From NCBI RefSeq assembly GCF_024298965.1, contig NZ_CP085193.1:3286001-3350000 (forward strand): a stretch of 64,000 bases of DNA. Reading direction: 5' to 3'. This document shows positions 8,381 through 16,511 of this stretch, one piece after another. The position numbers and the translations under genes are program-made. The notes beneath the pieces are model-generated. The model made no database searches. It worked only from the letters and a program-made list of their open reading frames with translations, and was not told the origin of the DNA. This DNA is from Streptomyces rapamycinicus NRRL 5491. Its GTDB lineage: Bacteria; Actinomycetota; Actinomycetes; Streptomycetales; Streptomycetaceae. The number at the start of each line of letters is the position of its first letter. Position 1 is the stretch's first letter.

Positions 8381-8477
8381 CAGCCCCTCCGGCGTTTGAG
8401 GAGCGGGGTCCGGGGCGGAGCCCCGGCGGGGGCGAGGGGGCGGAGCCCCCGCTTTCGGGAAGGGGCGGGGTGGGGAA
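8381..8477. repeat. Dispersed Streptomyces GC-rich intergenic repeat
   Basis: The block contains the hairpin-forming GGGGCGGAGCCCC and GGGGGCGGAGCCCCC elements and ends with the module TCGGGAAGGGGCGGGGTGGG (core from 8455, module 8454-8477). The same module recurs near 25544, 25810, 47689 and 48437. It marks the truncation point of the transposase remnant and may act as the terminator of the TIGR03086 gene. Confidence 0.75.
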
Positions 8478-8481
8478 TCGC

Positions 8482-9057
8482 CTACGGCTCGCGCCCCAAC
8501 AGGGCCAAGAGCCGAGCCTGCGCACCCGCCCCCGCCGGAGGCTCAACCGGCGCCGCGAACAACCCGCTCTCCTCCAAGTCCGCCACGTACGGCGCGACCT
8601 CCCGCACCGAAAAGTCCACCAGCGGCTTGGGAATGCGCTCATCCGCCCCAATGGCCCGGGCCAGATCCCACGCGTGCACCGCCGCGTCAGCCGTCATCTG
8701 CGCGCAGTAATGCGTCGCGGGGCTCTCCCCGTACGAGAGGTCGACCGTCCGGTCGAGCGCCCCCGGCTCGCGGAAGGCGTCCCGCGCCGCGGTCGCCACC
8801 ACGTCCCACGTGGCGACGGGGTCGTCACCGAGCAGATCGCCCTCCAGCGGATCGCTCTCGTCGCCGGCGCTCGCCCCCTCCCGGACCAGCGGCGGCACCC
8901 ACATCTGCTCGACCGCGAGATGGTTCACCAGGTCGCGTACGGTCCACTCGGTGCAGGGCGTCGGGTCGTCCCACTGATCGGGCCGGATCGCGTGCACCCG
9001 TTCGGTGAAGAGGTCCAGCGCCTCGCCGTGCCTGGTCAGCAGCGGATTCTCCGCCAT
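8482..9057 (-). CDS. TIGR03086-family metal-binding protein (mycothiol-transferase/DinB fold)
   Basis: The 191-aa protein belongs to the actinobacterial group with the maleylpyruvate-isomerase N-terminal fold. It carries DDPTPCTEWTVRDLVNHLAVEQMW, where the His after VN is a metal ligand, and later CAQMTADAAVHAWDLARAIG, supplying further His/Asp ligands. Members use mycothiol as thiol cofactor in isomerisation or conjugation, or are uncharacterised. It starts at ATG 9057, 6 nt after the stop of the holin-like gene, so the two are probably co-transcribed. Its presence points to mycothiol chemistry in the host. The substrate is unknown. Confidence 0.85.
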   Translation of the reverse strand: MAENPLLTRHGEALDLFTERVHAIRPDQWDDPTPCTEWTVRDLVNHLAVEQMWVPPLVREGASAGDESDPLEGDLLGDDPVATWDVVATAARDAFREPGALDRTVDLSYGESPATHYCAQMTADAAVHAWDLARAIGADERIPKPLVDFSVREVAPYVADLEESGLFAAPVEPPAGAGAQARLLALLGREP

Positions 9058-9063
9058 GGGCGA

Positions 9064-9624
9064 TCACCCCGTGTGAGGAGGATGAGGGGGCTGAGGAGGC
9101 GCCCCGGGCCCGGGGGGCGTCGGAGGCGCGGCAGGCCCGCCAGGACCACCGGGTCCACCGGGTCCACCGGGTCCACCGGGTCCACCGGCAGGACCGGGAG
9201 GCCCGCCAGGACCGGCCGGACCACCGGGAGGCCCGGCAGGACCGCCAGAAGGACCGGGAGGAGCCACGGGCCCCGAAGGGGCAGAAGGCGCGGCAGGCGC
9301 CGAAGGCGCACCGGGCCGTCGCCCCGCCCCCTGCCCCGCCGCGTTCTTCAGCCACCCCGCCACCACCAGCAACAGCGCGAACACGACCAGCGCCGCCGCC
9401 CACCCCGGAAGCGCCAATGCGAACAGCAACACCAGGCACGCCGTCAGCGCACCCCCCGCGTAGAGCGCGGCCGCCGCCGCGCCCCCGTAGAGGCGGACCG
9501 CGCGCCGCCCGGACTGTTCACGCAGTTCCCGGCGGACCTCTTCGCGTACGGCTCGGGCGACCGGCTCCGCCAGGTCCCCGGCCGAGGGTATGCCCGGCTT
9601 CGGATAGGCCGATTTATCAGTCAT
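9064..9624 (-). CDS. Phage-holin-3_6/DUF1469-like membrane protein with collagen-like tail
   Basis: The 186-aa protein has a helical N-terminus (VARAVREEVRRELREQ), two hydrophobic segments near residues 50-90 (GGAAAAALYAGGALTACLVL and GWAAALVVFALLLVVAGWL), and then an almost pure Gly/Pro/Ala tail with repeated GGP triplets. The membrane part resembles the actinobacterial holin-superfamily/DUF1469 proteins, which are usually not phage holins. The tail is encoded by 9-bp tandem repeats and is likely disordered and variable in length between strains. The ATG at 9624 faces a 311-nt divergent spacer. Function is unknown. Confidence 0.75.
   Translation of the reverse strand: MTDKSAYPKPGIPSAGDLAEPVARAVREEVRRELREQSGRRAVRLYGGAAAAALYAGGALTACLVLLFALALPGWAAALVVFALLLVVAGWLKNAAGQGAGRRPGAPSAPAAPSAPSGPVAPPGPSGGPAGPPGGPAGPGGPPGPAGGPGGPGGPGGPGGPGGPAAPPTPPGPGAPPQPPHPPHTG
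9151..9186. repeat. 9-bp tandem repeat inside the collagen-like tail
   Basis: Four perfect copies of GGGTCCACC occur end to end. On the minus strand they encode the repeated Gly-Gly-Pro of the holin-like protein, so the copy number changes length without a frameshift. Confidence 0.9.
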
Positions 9625-9935
9625 GCGCCGCCGGGTACCCGTGCCCCACCCTCGCTAACAGTCCCCGAACGCGAGCGGACCACGGGTACGCGGGCACTTC
9701 CGCAGGGCATTTGCGCAGGGCACGGCGCCGGACCCGGCCCCTGATGTCCCGCGTCCGGCGCCGCTCCTCACTCCCTACGGGCCGCTCGGCCGGACGACGG
9801 GTCCCCGCCCCCACGAGCCCCAAACGTCGGCGTCGAACCTCACCCCCAATCGTCCCGACGACCTCGTGCCGATGCCGTCGTGTCGATGCCGTCGTCATGG
9901 GTACGCGTGGGGGACTCGAAATCTGGAGGGAGTAC
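9625..9935. other. Divergent intergenic spacer (311 nt)
   Basis: The spacer between the holin-like gene and the baeRF gene contains the palindrome GGGTACCC (9633-9640). It also has a 9-bp inverted repeat GTACCCGTG (9635-9643) / CACGGGTAC (9681-9689). No gene or clear promoter hexamers are seen. Confidence 0.5.
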
Positions 9936-11105
9936 ATGCGACTCGGACATCTCCAACCGCTCTATGACCGCCCGGGCCCGTGGGCCAGCGTCTATTTCGA
10001 CACCACGCACCCGGACGAGTCCGCGGCCGAGGAGCAGGAACGCGCCGCCCGCGAGGCGAGCCGCCGGCTGGAAGGGCAGGGCGCCGACCAGGCCACCTGC
10101 CGTGCGGTGTACGAGAGGCTGGCCGCGCTGCCGCCCGGTGCGGGACCGGCCGGGTGGGCCGTCTTCGCCACGGCCGGTGAAGTGGTCCTCGACACCCCGC
10201 TGCCGGCCCCGCCGCCGATGAGCGAGCCCCCGTGGTGGTCGGCGCTTCCGCATGTGGGACCGCTGCTGGAGCTGACCGGCGAGGATCCGTCCTGCCTGGT
10301 GGCGTACATCGACCGCACCGGCGCGGACGTCGAGCTGCGCGACGCACACGGCGGCGACCGGGTCGGCTCGGTGGAGGGACGGCAGTGGCCGGTGCACCGG
10401 ACCGCCACTGCCGACTGGTCGGAGCGCCACTTCCAGCTCAGGACGGAGAACACCTGGGAGCGGAACGCGGCCCTGATCGCCGATGAGCTGGGCGCCTGCC
10501 GGCGGGAGACCGGCGCGGATCTGGTCGTGCTGGCCGGGGATCCGCGCGAGCGGCGCGCGGTCCACGAGCAATTGCCCAAGGAGCTGCGCTCGGCGGCGGT
10601 GGAGACCTCGCGCGGGGGCCGCGCCCCCGGTTCCGCCCCGCCCGGCAGCCACGCCGCCCGGCTGCTGGACCAGGAGGTGGACGACGCACGCGCCCGGTAC
10701 GCCCATGAGCGCGGCGAGGAGGCGCTGGAGCGGTTCCGGGCCGGCCGGATGCCCTCGGGCGGGCGCGTGGAGGCGGCCGAGGGGGTTCCGGCGCTGGTCG
10801 ACGCGGCGCGTGAGCACCGCATAGGCTCGTTGCTGATACGTCCGGACGGGCCCGATCTGTACCGCGAGGTATGGGTGGGCACCGAACCCGACCAGCTGGC
10901 ATTGCGCCGTACCGATGTCCAGTACCTGGGCGACACCCGGCCGGCCCCGGCCCGCGCCGACGACGCGCTGATCCGTTCGGTCGTGGCCACCGGCGCCGAA
11001 GCGCTGACGGTGGCACCGGCCGAGGCGGAGCCGAACGGCGACGACATCCCGGTGGGCGGTCTCGGCGCTCTGCTGCGCTGGCCGTACGAGGGCGGCGCGG
11101 ATTGA
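9936..11105 (+). CDS. baeRF family 2 protein (Vms1/eRF1-like, Rv2629 type)
   Basis: The 389-aa protein matches the bacterial/archaeal eRF1-like family 2, whose mycobacterial member is the dormancy protein Rv2629. Recognisable stretches are LQPLYDRPGPWASVYFDT, DLVVLAGDPRERRAVHEQLP, AARLLDQEVDDARARYAHERG and VGGLGALLRWPYEGGA. Such proteins are thought to act at ribosomes as release-factor-like or hibernation factors. ATG 9936 is preceded by GGAGGG at a good spacing; the upstream in-frame extension is noise. It is followed by DUF2795 and CBS-domain genes on the same strand. In M. tuberculosis Rv2629 also neighbours a CBS protein, so a stress role is likely. Confidence 0.8.
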   Translation: MRLGHLQPLYDRPGPWASVYFDTTHPDESAAEEQERAAREASRRLEGQGADQATCRAVYERLAALPPGAGPAGWAVFATAGEVVLDTPLPAPPPMSEPPWWSALPHVGPLLELTGEDPSCLVAYIDRTGADVELRDAHGGDRVGSVEGRQWPVHRTATADWSERHFQLRTENTWERNAALIADELGACRRETGADLVVLAGDPRERRAVHEQLPKELRSAAVETSRGGRAPGSAPPGSHAARLLDQEVDDARARYAHERGEEALERFRAGRMPSGGRVEAAEGVPALVDAAREHRIGSLLIRPDGPDLYREVWVGTEPDQLALRRTDVQYLGDTRPAPARADDALIRSVVATGAEALTVAPAEAEPNGDDIPVGGLGALLRWPYEGGAD

Positions 11106-11159
11106 ACATCCCGGGAGCGGATCCGACCGTCCCGGGAGCCGATTGACACGTCCCGGGGA
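11097..11159. repeat. Three 21-bp tandem repeats overlapping the baeRF stop codon
   Basis: The palindromic core TCCCGGGA occurs at 11109-11116 and 11130-11137, and as TCCCGGGG at 11151-11158, spaced exactly 21 bp. A fourth weaker core (ACCCGGGA) lies at 11166-11173. The first unit contains the TGA (11103-11105) of the baeRF gene. The two-helical-turn spacing would also suit cooperative protein binding upstream of the DUF2795 gene. Confidence 0.75.
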
Positions 11160-11207
11160 TGACCGACCCGGGAGACACACCCGGACCCGCTGAGGAAGGG
11201 GACCGAC

Positions 11208-11591
11208 ATGCAGCGAGGCAGCGACCGGCTGAGCGTCCACAAGGACGACGAGATGAAGCATGAGCTCCAGGGACTGATCCGCTCCGGGCACCCGACCCGT
11301 GCCGAGGAGTGGCACGACCCGGAGCCGGCCGCCGACGACGACCCGGACGTCGCCCTGGGGCCGATCCCGGCGCGGGGGACGACCGGTGAGGCCGAGACGG
11401 TGCGGTTCGAGTTCGCCCGCCGGCTGGGACGTACGTCGTTCCCGGCGGATCGTGAGAGGCTGCTGCGCGTCCTGGAGGACCGGCACACACCGGACGGGCT
11501 GATCGCTCTGGCCGAGAAACTGCCCACGGACCGGACGTTCCACACGGTGCAGGAGGTGGTCTCGGCGCTGGGGCTGCACCCGAGCACATGA
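11208..11591 (+). CDS. DUF2795 domain-containing protein
   Basis: This is a 127-aa small soluble protein. A variable acidic N-terminus (EEWHDPEPAADDDPDVALG) precedes the short DUF2795 helical domain (RRLGRTSFPADRERLLRVLE, then LPTDRTFHTVQEVVSALG). DUF2795 is common in actinobacteria and has no established biochemistry. ATG 11208 has GGAAGGGG 6 nt upstream. Its place between baeRF2 and a CBS protein hints at a stress-response set, but no function can be read. Confidence 0.8.
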   Translation: MQRGSDRLSVHKDDEMKHELQGLIRSGHPTRAEEWHDPEPAADDDPDVALGPIPARGTTGEAETVRFEFARRLGRTSFPADRERLLRVLEDRHTPDGLIALAEKLPTDRTFHTVQEVVSALGLHPST

Positions 11592-11697
11592 GGGATCGCT
11601 GCTCAGGGATCGCGGACGGCGCGCATCCGTCGCGCATACCCCCCGCCCCGGCTGGGTACTGCGGGCAGCACATCACCCAGGAAGGGGAGGTGGACAG

Positions 11698-12096
11698 GTG
11701 TCCCAGGACCCACCTCGCGACCCGACTCGCCCCGTGCGGGAGGTCATGACGCGGCCCGCGATCTGGGTGCGCCCCGACGCCTCGCTGGTGGAAGCCGCGC
11801 AGCTGATGCGCGCACAGGACATCGGCGATGTGCTGGTCGCCAGCGACGGGGAGGTACTCGGCGTCCTCACCGACCGCGACATCACCCTCCGCGCGGTCGC
11901 CGAGGGCGTCGACCCCCTCGCCGTCACCTGCAATGCCGTATGCACCCCGGACCCGGTGACGATCGGGCCGGACGAGGAGGTGGCCGAGGCCGCCGCGCTG
12001 ATGCGGCGGCATGCGGTGGGGCGGCTCCCGGTGGTCGAGGCGGGGCGCGCGCTGGGCGTGATCAGCCGCGGCGATGTGGCGGAGCCGCCGATGTGA
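11698..12096 (+). CDS. CBS-domain-pair protein (Hrp1-like)
   Basis: This 132-aa protein consists of two CBS motifs, VREVMTRPAIWVRPDASLVEAA ... DIGDVLVASDGEVLGVLTDRDI and VTIGPDEEVAEAAALMRRHAVGRLPVVEAG ... GVISRGDV. Tandem CBS modules bind adenosine nucleotides and sense energy state; Hrp1 (Rv2626c) is a close architectural match. The GTG start at 11698 follows GGAGGTGG. The last codons and stop sit on a 17-bp tandem repeat, so the C-terminus (GDVAEPPM) is partly repeat-derived. The ligand and target are unknown. Confidence 0.9.
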   Translation: MSQDPPRDPTRPVREVMTRPAIWVRPDASLVEAAQLMRAQDIGDVLVASDGEVLGVLTDRDITLRAVAEGVDPLAVTCNAVCTPDPVTIGPDEEVAEAAALMRRHAVGRLPVVEAGRALGVISRGDVAEPPM

Positions 12097-12154
12097 CGGG
12101 ACCGCCAATGTGACGGGACCGCCGATGTGACGGCGCCGCCGATGCGACGGACCG
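12087..12154. repeat. Four 17-bp tandem repeats on the CBS gene stop codon
   Basis: Units at 12087-12103, 12104-12120, 12121-12137 and 12138-12154 follow GCCGATGTGACGGGACC with a few substitutions. Three of the four keep the TGA that ends the CBS gene (12094-12096) in the same phase. Confidence 0.85.
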
Positions 12155-12247
12155 ACTGCTCGCATATTGAGACGGTTCTTCTCGTGATGCGAGATGCCTT
12201 CTACGGTGGAGCCACCCGTGCACCGGTCCCGAAGGGGGAGTTCCGCC

Positions 12248-13057
12248 ATGCCGAAGGACGCCGCCGTCTACACCCACGGCCACCATGAGTCGGTGCTGCG
12301 CTCGCACACCTGGCGCACCGCGGCCAACTCCGCCGCGTATCTCACCGGCCATCTCCGGCCCCATATGCGGATCCTGGACATCGGCTGCGGCCCCGGCACC
12401 ATCACCGCCGACCTGGCGGAACTGGTCCCCCAGGGGCAGGTCACGGGCGTCGACGCCGAGGGCGCCATCCTGGAGCGGGCCCGCGCGGTGGCCGACGAGC
12501 GCGGGCTGACCAACGTCTCCTTCGCGGTCGCCGACGTCCACGCGCTGGACCACCCCGACGACTCCTTCTGCGTGGTCCACGCCCATCAGGTGCTGCAGCA
12601 CGTCGGCGACCCGGTGGGGGCGCTGCGCGAGATGCGACGGGTGTGCGCGCCGGGCGGCATCGTGGCGGTGCGCGACTCCGACTACGCCACCATGACCTGG
12701 TACCCGTCCGTCCCCGGACTGGACGGCTGGCTGGACCTCTACCGCCGGGTCGCACGGGCCAACGGCGGTGAGCCGGACGCCGGTCGCAGGCTGCGCTCCT
12801 GGGCCCTGGAGGCGGGGTTCACCGACATCACCTCGACCGCCACGGCGTGGGCTTACGCCACCGAGGAGGAGCGGGCGTGGTGGAGCGGACTGTGGGCGGA
12901 CCGCACGGTCGCCTCCTCCTACGCCCGGCTCGCGGTGGACGGCGGCCATGCCACGGAGGGGGAACTGCGGTCGATCGCGGAGGCGTGGCGGACGTGGGGC
13001 GCGGCCCCGGACGGTTGGTTCGCCGTCCTGCACGGTGAGATCCTCTGCCGCGTCTGA
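12248..13057 (+). CDS. SAM-dependent methyltransferase (class I)
   Basis: The 269-aa Rossmann methyltransferase has motif I MRILDIGCGPGTITADLAEL (about residues 38-57), motif II VTGVDAEGAILERA, and the post-II ADVHALDHPDDSFCVVHAHQVLQH typical of the UbiE/COQ5 group, followed by REMRRVCAPGGIVAVRDSDY. ATG 12248 has a purine-rich GGGGGAG upstream. The gene stands alone, with a VOC protein 24 nt downstream. The substrate is unknown; a small molecule or quinone-like acceptor is possible. Confidence 0.9.
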   Translation: MPKDAAVYTHGHHESVLRSHTWRTAANSAAYLTGHLRPHMRILDIGCGPGTITADLAELVPQGQVTGVDAEGAILERARAVADERGLTNVSFAVADVHALDHPDDSFCVVHAHQVLQHVGDPVGALREMRRVCAPGGIVAVRDSDYATMTWYPSVPGLDGWLDLYRRVARANGGEPDAGRRLRSWALEAGFTDITSTATAWAYATEEERAWWSGLWADRTVASSYARLAVDGGHATEGELRSIAEAWRTWGAAPDGWFAVLHGEILCRV

Positions 13058-13080
13058 GCAGTTCAACTAGGCTCGCCCGC

Positions 13081-13431
13081 ATGGATATTCTGGGGACTTC
13101 ACTCCGCGTGTGCGTCGACGACCTGGACTCGGCGATCGCCGTCTACGAGAAGCTGACGGGAGCCGAGGCGGTGCGCTTCCAGCGCGGCCCCGTCGCGGTC
13201 GCGGCGGTCGGCTGCTTCTTCCTGATGAGCGGACCGGAGTCGGAGATGTCGATTCTCCGCAAGATCACGGCGACGATCGCGGTGAAGGACGTGGACGAGG
13301 CGATCGCCGATCTCACGGCGGTCGGCGGGCAGATCGTCGCCGGTCCGCTGCCCGCCCCCGTGGGACGCACCCTGGTGGCCCGCCACCCCGACGGCTCGAT
13401 CTTCGAGTATGTCGACCGGAACCCGGCGTGA
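13081..13431 (+). CDS. VOC-superfamily (glyoxalase-like) protein
   Basis: The 116-aa single-domain protein has the beta-alpha-beta-beta-beta repeats of the vicinal-oxygen-chelate fold: SLRVCVDDLDSAIAVYEKLTG, then ATIAVKDVDEAIADLTAVGG and LVARHPDGSIFEYVDR, where the Glu before YVDR is a usual metal ligand. Roles in the superfamily include glyoxalase, dioxygenase and antibiotic binding. It lies 24 nt after the methyltransferase and may be co-transcribed. No specific activity can be assigned. Confidence 0.85.
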   Translation: MDILGTSLRVCVDDLDSAIAVYEKLTGAEAVRFQRGPVAVAAVGCFFLMSGPESEMSILRKITATIAVKDVDEAIADLTAVGGQIVAGPLPAPVGRTLVARHPDGSIFEYVDRNPA

Positions 13432-13470
13432 CCCGCCCGTGAGCGCACCGTCCGGCAGACCCGTCACCCG

Positions 13471-13914
13471 TCAGGAGGGCGGTCCCGGATCCACGATGGC
13501 CTCCTCGTCGTCGACCTCCTCGTAGAGATCGTCCACATCCCGGAGCTCATCGCTCTTGATCCGGACCGCCTCCTCCTCGGCGGACAGCCCGCTGGTCGAG
13601 CCCTCCTGGGAGTAGACGTCCTGCTCACGCGGGACGCCGGGATCCGGCTCGTCGTACAGCGGCCCAGCCGGTTCCGCCACCGCGCCGACCGGCTCCCCCG
13701 CCTCCGGCTCCTCATCGGTCAACCGCTCGTCGAGCGACTCCCGCTCCCGCGTCTCCGCGCTCGTGGTGTCCCGGTACACGGCGATCGTCGGCTCGTCCCC
13801 GGCCACGGGCAACCGCTCAGGATCCTCGGCCCACTGCTGCTCGGGCGTCCCGTCCCGCAGATCGGGAATCCCCTCATCCTCCGGATCCGCCCCAGGATCA
13901 TGCGGTGTCCTCAC
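13471..13914 (-). CDS. DUF5709-family acidic protein
   Basis: The 147-aa acidic, probably disordered protein has repeated conserved patches: PEDEGIPDLRDGTPEQQWAE, then EERLTDEEP-like text and VYSQEGSTSGLSAEEEAVR. These fit DUF5709, found in Streptomyces and relatives. GTG at 13914 is chosen because AAGGAG lies 9 nt upstream. No catalytic motif, signal peptide or membrane segment is visible. Function is unknown. Confidence 0.75.
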   Translation of the reverse strand: MRTPHDPGADPEDEGIPDLRDGTPEQQWAEDPERLPVAGDEPTIAVYRDTTSAETRERESLDERLTDEEPEAGEPVGAVAEPAGPLYDEPDPGVPREQDVYSQEGSTSGLSAEEEAVRIKSDELRDVDDLYEEVDDEEAIVDPGPPS

Positions 13915-14000
13915 GGTACGCGGCTCCTTTCCACCGATACGCCATGCCGCCGTCCACGCCCGGGTGCCCGCCACGGGGCCGCGCTATGCGGGCCCGGACC

Positions 14001-14050
14001 CGCGATGACCCGCGATAGCTCGCGATGGCCCGCGATGGCCCGCGATGCGG
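14001..14050. repeat. Five 10-bp tandem repeats
   Basis: Five consecutive units of CGCGATGGCC type (CGCGATGACC, CGCGATAGCT, two CGCGATGGCC, CGCGATGCGG) lie in the spacer between the DUF5709 and DUF5107 genes. The spacer holds no gene. Confidence 0.8.
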
Positions 14051-14124
14051 ACCGCAGAGCGCTTGCTGGGCGCCGGGTGCCTGCGGGCGCGACCCGGGCA
14101 GGCCGCCTGCGGGCCGTGGGTGCG

Positions 14125-16320
14125 CTAGGCGGGGCGCATGCGGAATTCGTAGTGGGCGGGGAGGGGGTGGTCGGCGTGGGTTCGGGCGCGGGCCTCCTCG
14201 GTGAGTGGGTCCTGGGTGCCGGTCGCCAGCCGTTCCACGATCGCGTACCAGGTGTCGCTCAACGCCTCGTCGCCCTCGCGCAGATCGCAGACCTCGAAGC
14301 CCTCGTCGAAGACGGCGCGGGCGGCCAGGGCGTCGCCCTGGGCCAGCAGGACCTGGGCGCGCAGCAGCCGGAAGCGGCCGCGGGCGCGGATTGCGGGGCG
14401 CAGGGCGTCGAGGACCGCTCGTGCGTCGTCGGCGCGGGCGGCCGCGAGCAGCGCGAGGATCGCCTCCCGGCCGAGCGCCGCCTCGGCCGTCTCCAGGGCG
14501 AGCGGGTCGAGCGGGTCGGTGGCGACGGGCGGCGCGGCCACTGAGACGGCCGCCCCCTGCCCAGCGCCCTCCCGCCGCGCCGCGCCCGTCCCCGCTCCCG
14601 CTCCCGTTCCCGCTCCCGCTCCCGCCGTTTCGGGCTCCGGGGGTGCCTCGGGCTCCGGGGCGGCGGCCGAGGTGAGGAGGAGCCGTACGGCGCGCAGCAG
14701 CCGTTCCGCCGCGCGCGCGGCATGGCCGGAGGCGGTGTCGGCGACGGCCAGACAGCGCAGCGTCCAGGGCGTCTCCGCGCACCGCAGCGACCGCTCCCAG
14801 CTGCGCTCGGCCTGGGCGCGGTCGCCCGCGTGCCACTGGGCGACGCCAAGGTGGTACTCGGCGGCGGCGGTCGAAGGCGCCGCTTCGAGGAGGTCGCGCC
14901 AGGCGGGCGCGACCACGGAGGCGCCGGGGTCGGCCCGGGAGGGGCCCGGCTCCCAGTCGGGCAGGGCGCCGGTACGCAGCAACCGGCGCCACGGCTCCTG
15001 CTCCTCCCCCAGCGTGTCCGGGTCGAACGGCGTCCCGGGCAGCTGGAATCCGCCGCGCTCGATCTCCAGCGCGCCCCAGCCGGAGCCGGTCGCGAGGCGC
15101 TCCGCCGGTTCCGCGTCGGCGTACGGGCGCCAGGCGGCGTAGGCCGCGTCGACCTCGTCGCGCGGCAGCGCCGCCTCCAGCCGGGCCTCGGTCTCGCGGC
15201 GGGCGGCGCCCCAGTCCGCGCCGTGGACGGCCGCCGGGTCGGCGGTCAGCGGGCCGTACGCCTCCAGCCAGGCGAACTCCTCCCCGGCCTCCAGCGGGAT
15301 GTGCTCGAGCTGGGTGCGGGCGAGCCCGGCCTGGATCTCGGCGTAGCCGCCGGTGCCGGGCTCGGTCAGCCACTGCTGCCAGCGCCGTCCGCCGGGGCCC
15401 GCGCCCCAGACGAAGAGCTTGCGGCCGCGCAGCAGATCGGTCGAGGTCTGGACGAGGCCGCCGCCGTCGGCGTCGAGCGAGGCGATCCAGCGGCGGGCGC
15501 CGTCGGGCACCTCGTAGAAGTAGTCGGCGGGGTAGTCGCCGCGCAGCGGATAGGTGCGGTCGGCGCCGTCCCACTCCGGGACCGGCACCTTGCCGAGGGT
15601 GCGGGCGTAGCCGAAGTGCCAGGCGTCGTCGGCGGGGGCGAGGACTCGGGTGTGCTCGTCCTCGGGGACGGCGATGTTCGACCACCAGTAGACGGGGGCG
15701 GGGAGGTGGTGGGGGTTGCGGATCCTGACGCCGACGTAGAGGAACGCGGAGTCGGCGGGCAGCCACAGATCCACCTGGAAGGGCAGGTCGCGCAGCCGCT
15801 CCCACTCCCACAGCCGCACCATCGCGCCCCCTTCGGCGGCGTCGGGGGCGGGGACGCGGGCGGCGTGCAGGGGTGAGCAGGACAGGGTGGTGTGGCCGGT
15901 GGCTCCGATGTTCCATTCGATCCCGCCGGAGAACCAGGCGCCGTTGAGGGCGAAGTCGGCGGGCTGGAGCACCGGGTTCCGGTACAGCAGCTCACGGCCG
16001 GCCGGCTTGTGGACCAGTGAGTGGACCCGGCCGCCGAGCCCGGGCAGCACCGTGGCCCGCAGCCGGCCGTTCTCCAGGACGATGGCATCGAGCGCGGCGG
16101 GGGCGCGGTCGCGGCCGTAGCCGTCGCGCAGCCGCACCGGCAGCACCGACCGCAGTGGTGCGTAGGCGACCTGACGGGCCATGTCGGTGGGGAGGGTGGT
16201 CCGGGTGCGGTCGTCCACGCGGTGCACTTCGTCGAGGGGGCGCAGCGCGGGCAGGGGGTTGTCGGGCCCCACGGGGGCGGTGGGAAGGGTCAGGGTGGTA
16301 CGTCGCACGCTCGTGGCCAC
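14125..16320 (-). CDS. DUF5107 / TPR-like protein, possible carbohydrate-active
   Basis: The 731-aa cytoplasmic protein has an N-terminal beta-rich DUF5107 module (about residues 40-340) with LENGRLRATVLPGLGGRVHSL, RELLYRNPVLQPADFALNGAWFSGGIEWNIG and APVYWWSNIAVPE. This resembles galactose-mutarotase-like folds. A TPR-like helical C-terminus follows (AAEYHLGVAQWHAGDRAQAERSW). An Ala/Gly/Thr-rich linker (TAGAGAGTGAGAGTG) interrupts the helical part around residues 585-600. The GTG start has GAGG upstream. Family members often neighbour sugar-catabolic genes, but here it stands alone. The function, perhaps carbohydrate processing, is unproven. Confidence 0.8.
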   Translation of the reverse strand: MATSVRRTTLTLPTAPVGPDNPLPALRPLDEVHRVDDRTRTTLPTDMARQVAYAPLRSVLPVRLRDGYGRDRAPAALDAIVLENGRLRATVLPGLGGRVHSLVHKPAGRELLYRNPVLQPADFALNGAWFSGGIEWNIGATGHTTLSCSPLHAARVPAPDAAEGGAMVRLWEWERLRDLPFQVDLWLPADSAFLYVGVRIRNPHHLPAPVYWWSNIAVPEDEHTRVLAPADDAWHFGYARTLGKVPVPEWDGADRTYPLRGDYPADYFYEVPDGARRWIASLDADGGGLVQTSTDLLRGRKLFVWGAGPGGRRWQQWLTEPGTGGYAEIQAGLARTQLEHIPLEAGEEFAWLEAYGPLTADPAAVHGADWGAARRETEARLEAALPRDEVDAAYAAWRPYADAEPAERLATGSGWGALEIERGGFQLPGTPFDPDTLGEEQEPWRRLLRTGALPDWEPGPSRADPGASVVAPAWRDLLEAAPSTAAAEYHLGVAQWHAGDRAQAERSWERSLRCAETPWTLRCLAVADTASGHAARAAERLLRAVRLLLTSAAAPEPEAPPEPETAGAGAGTGAGAGTGAARREGAGQGAAVSVAAPPVATDPLDPLALETAEAALGREAILALLAAARADDARAVLDALRPAIRARGRFRLLRAQVLLAQGDALAARAVFDEGFEVCDLREGDEALSDTWYAIVERLATGTQDPLTEEARARTHADHPLPAHYEFRMRPA

Positions 16321-16511
16321 GGGCTGCCTCGTTCCGACTGCCTTGGGTCACCTCGGTGCGGCGACCGTCCGGTGACCATGGAACAACGCGGACGGGCCCG
16401 CTGAACAGAGCGGCATCGGACCGATCATGGTGACCCGTCAGCCGCACCAGCCGCCCGGCACCCCGGCACCGTCGGGCGGCACCCCGCACCGACCCCCGGC
16501 GCCCGGCACCG

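Noticed and set aside
9064..9624. Prophage holin
   Set aside because: No lysin, structural or integrase genes are nearby; the fold is common in non-phage actinobacterial membrane proteins.
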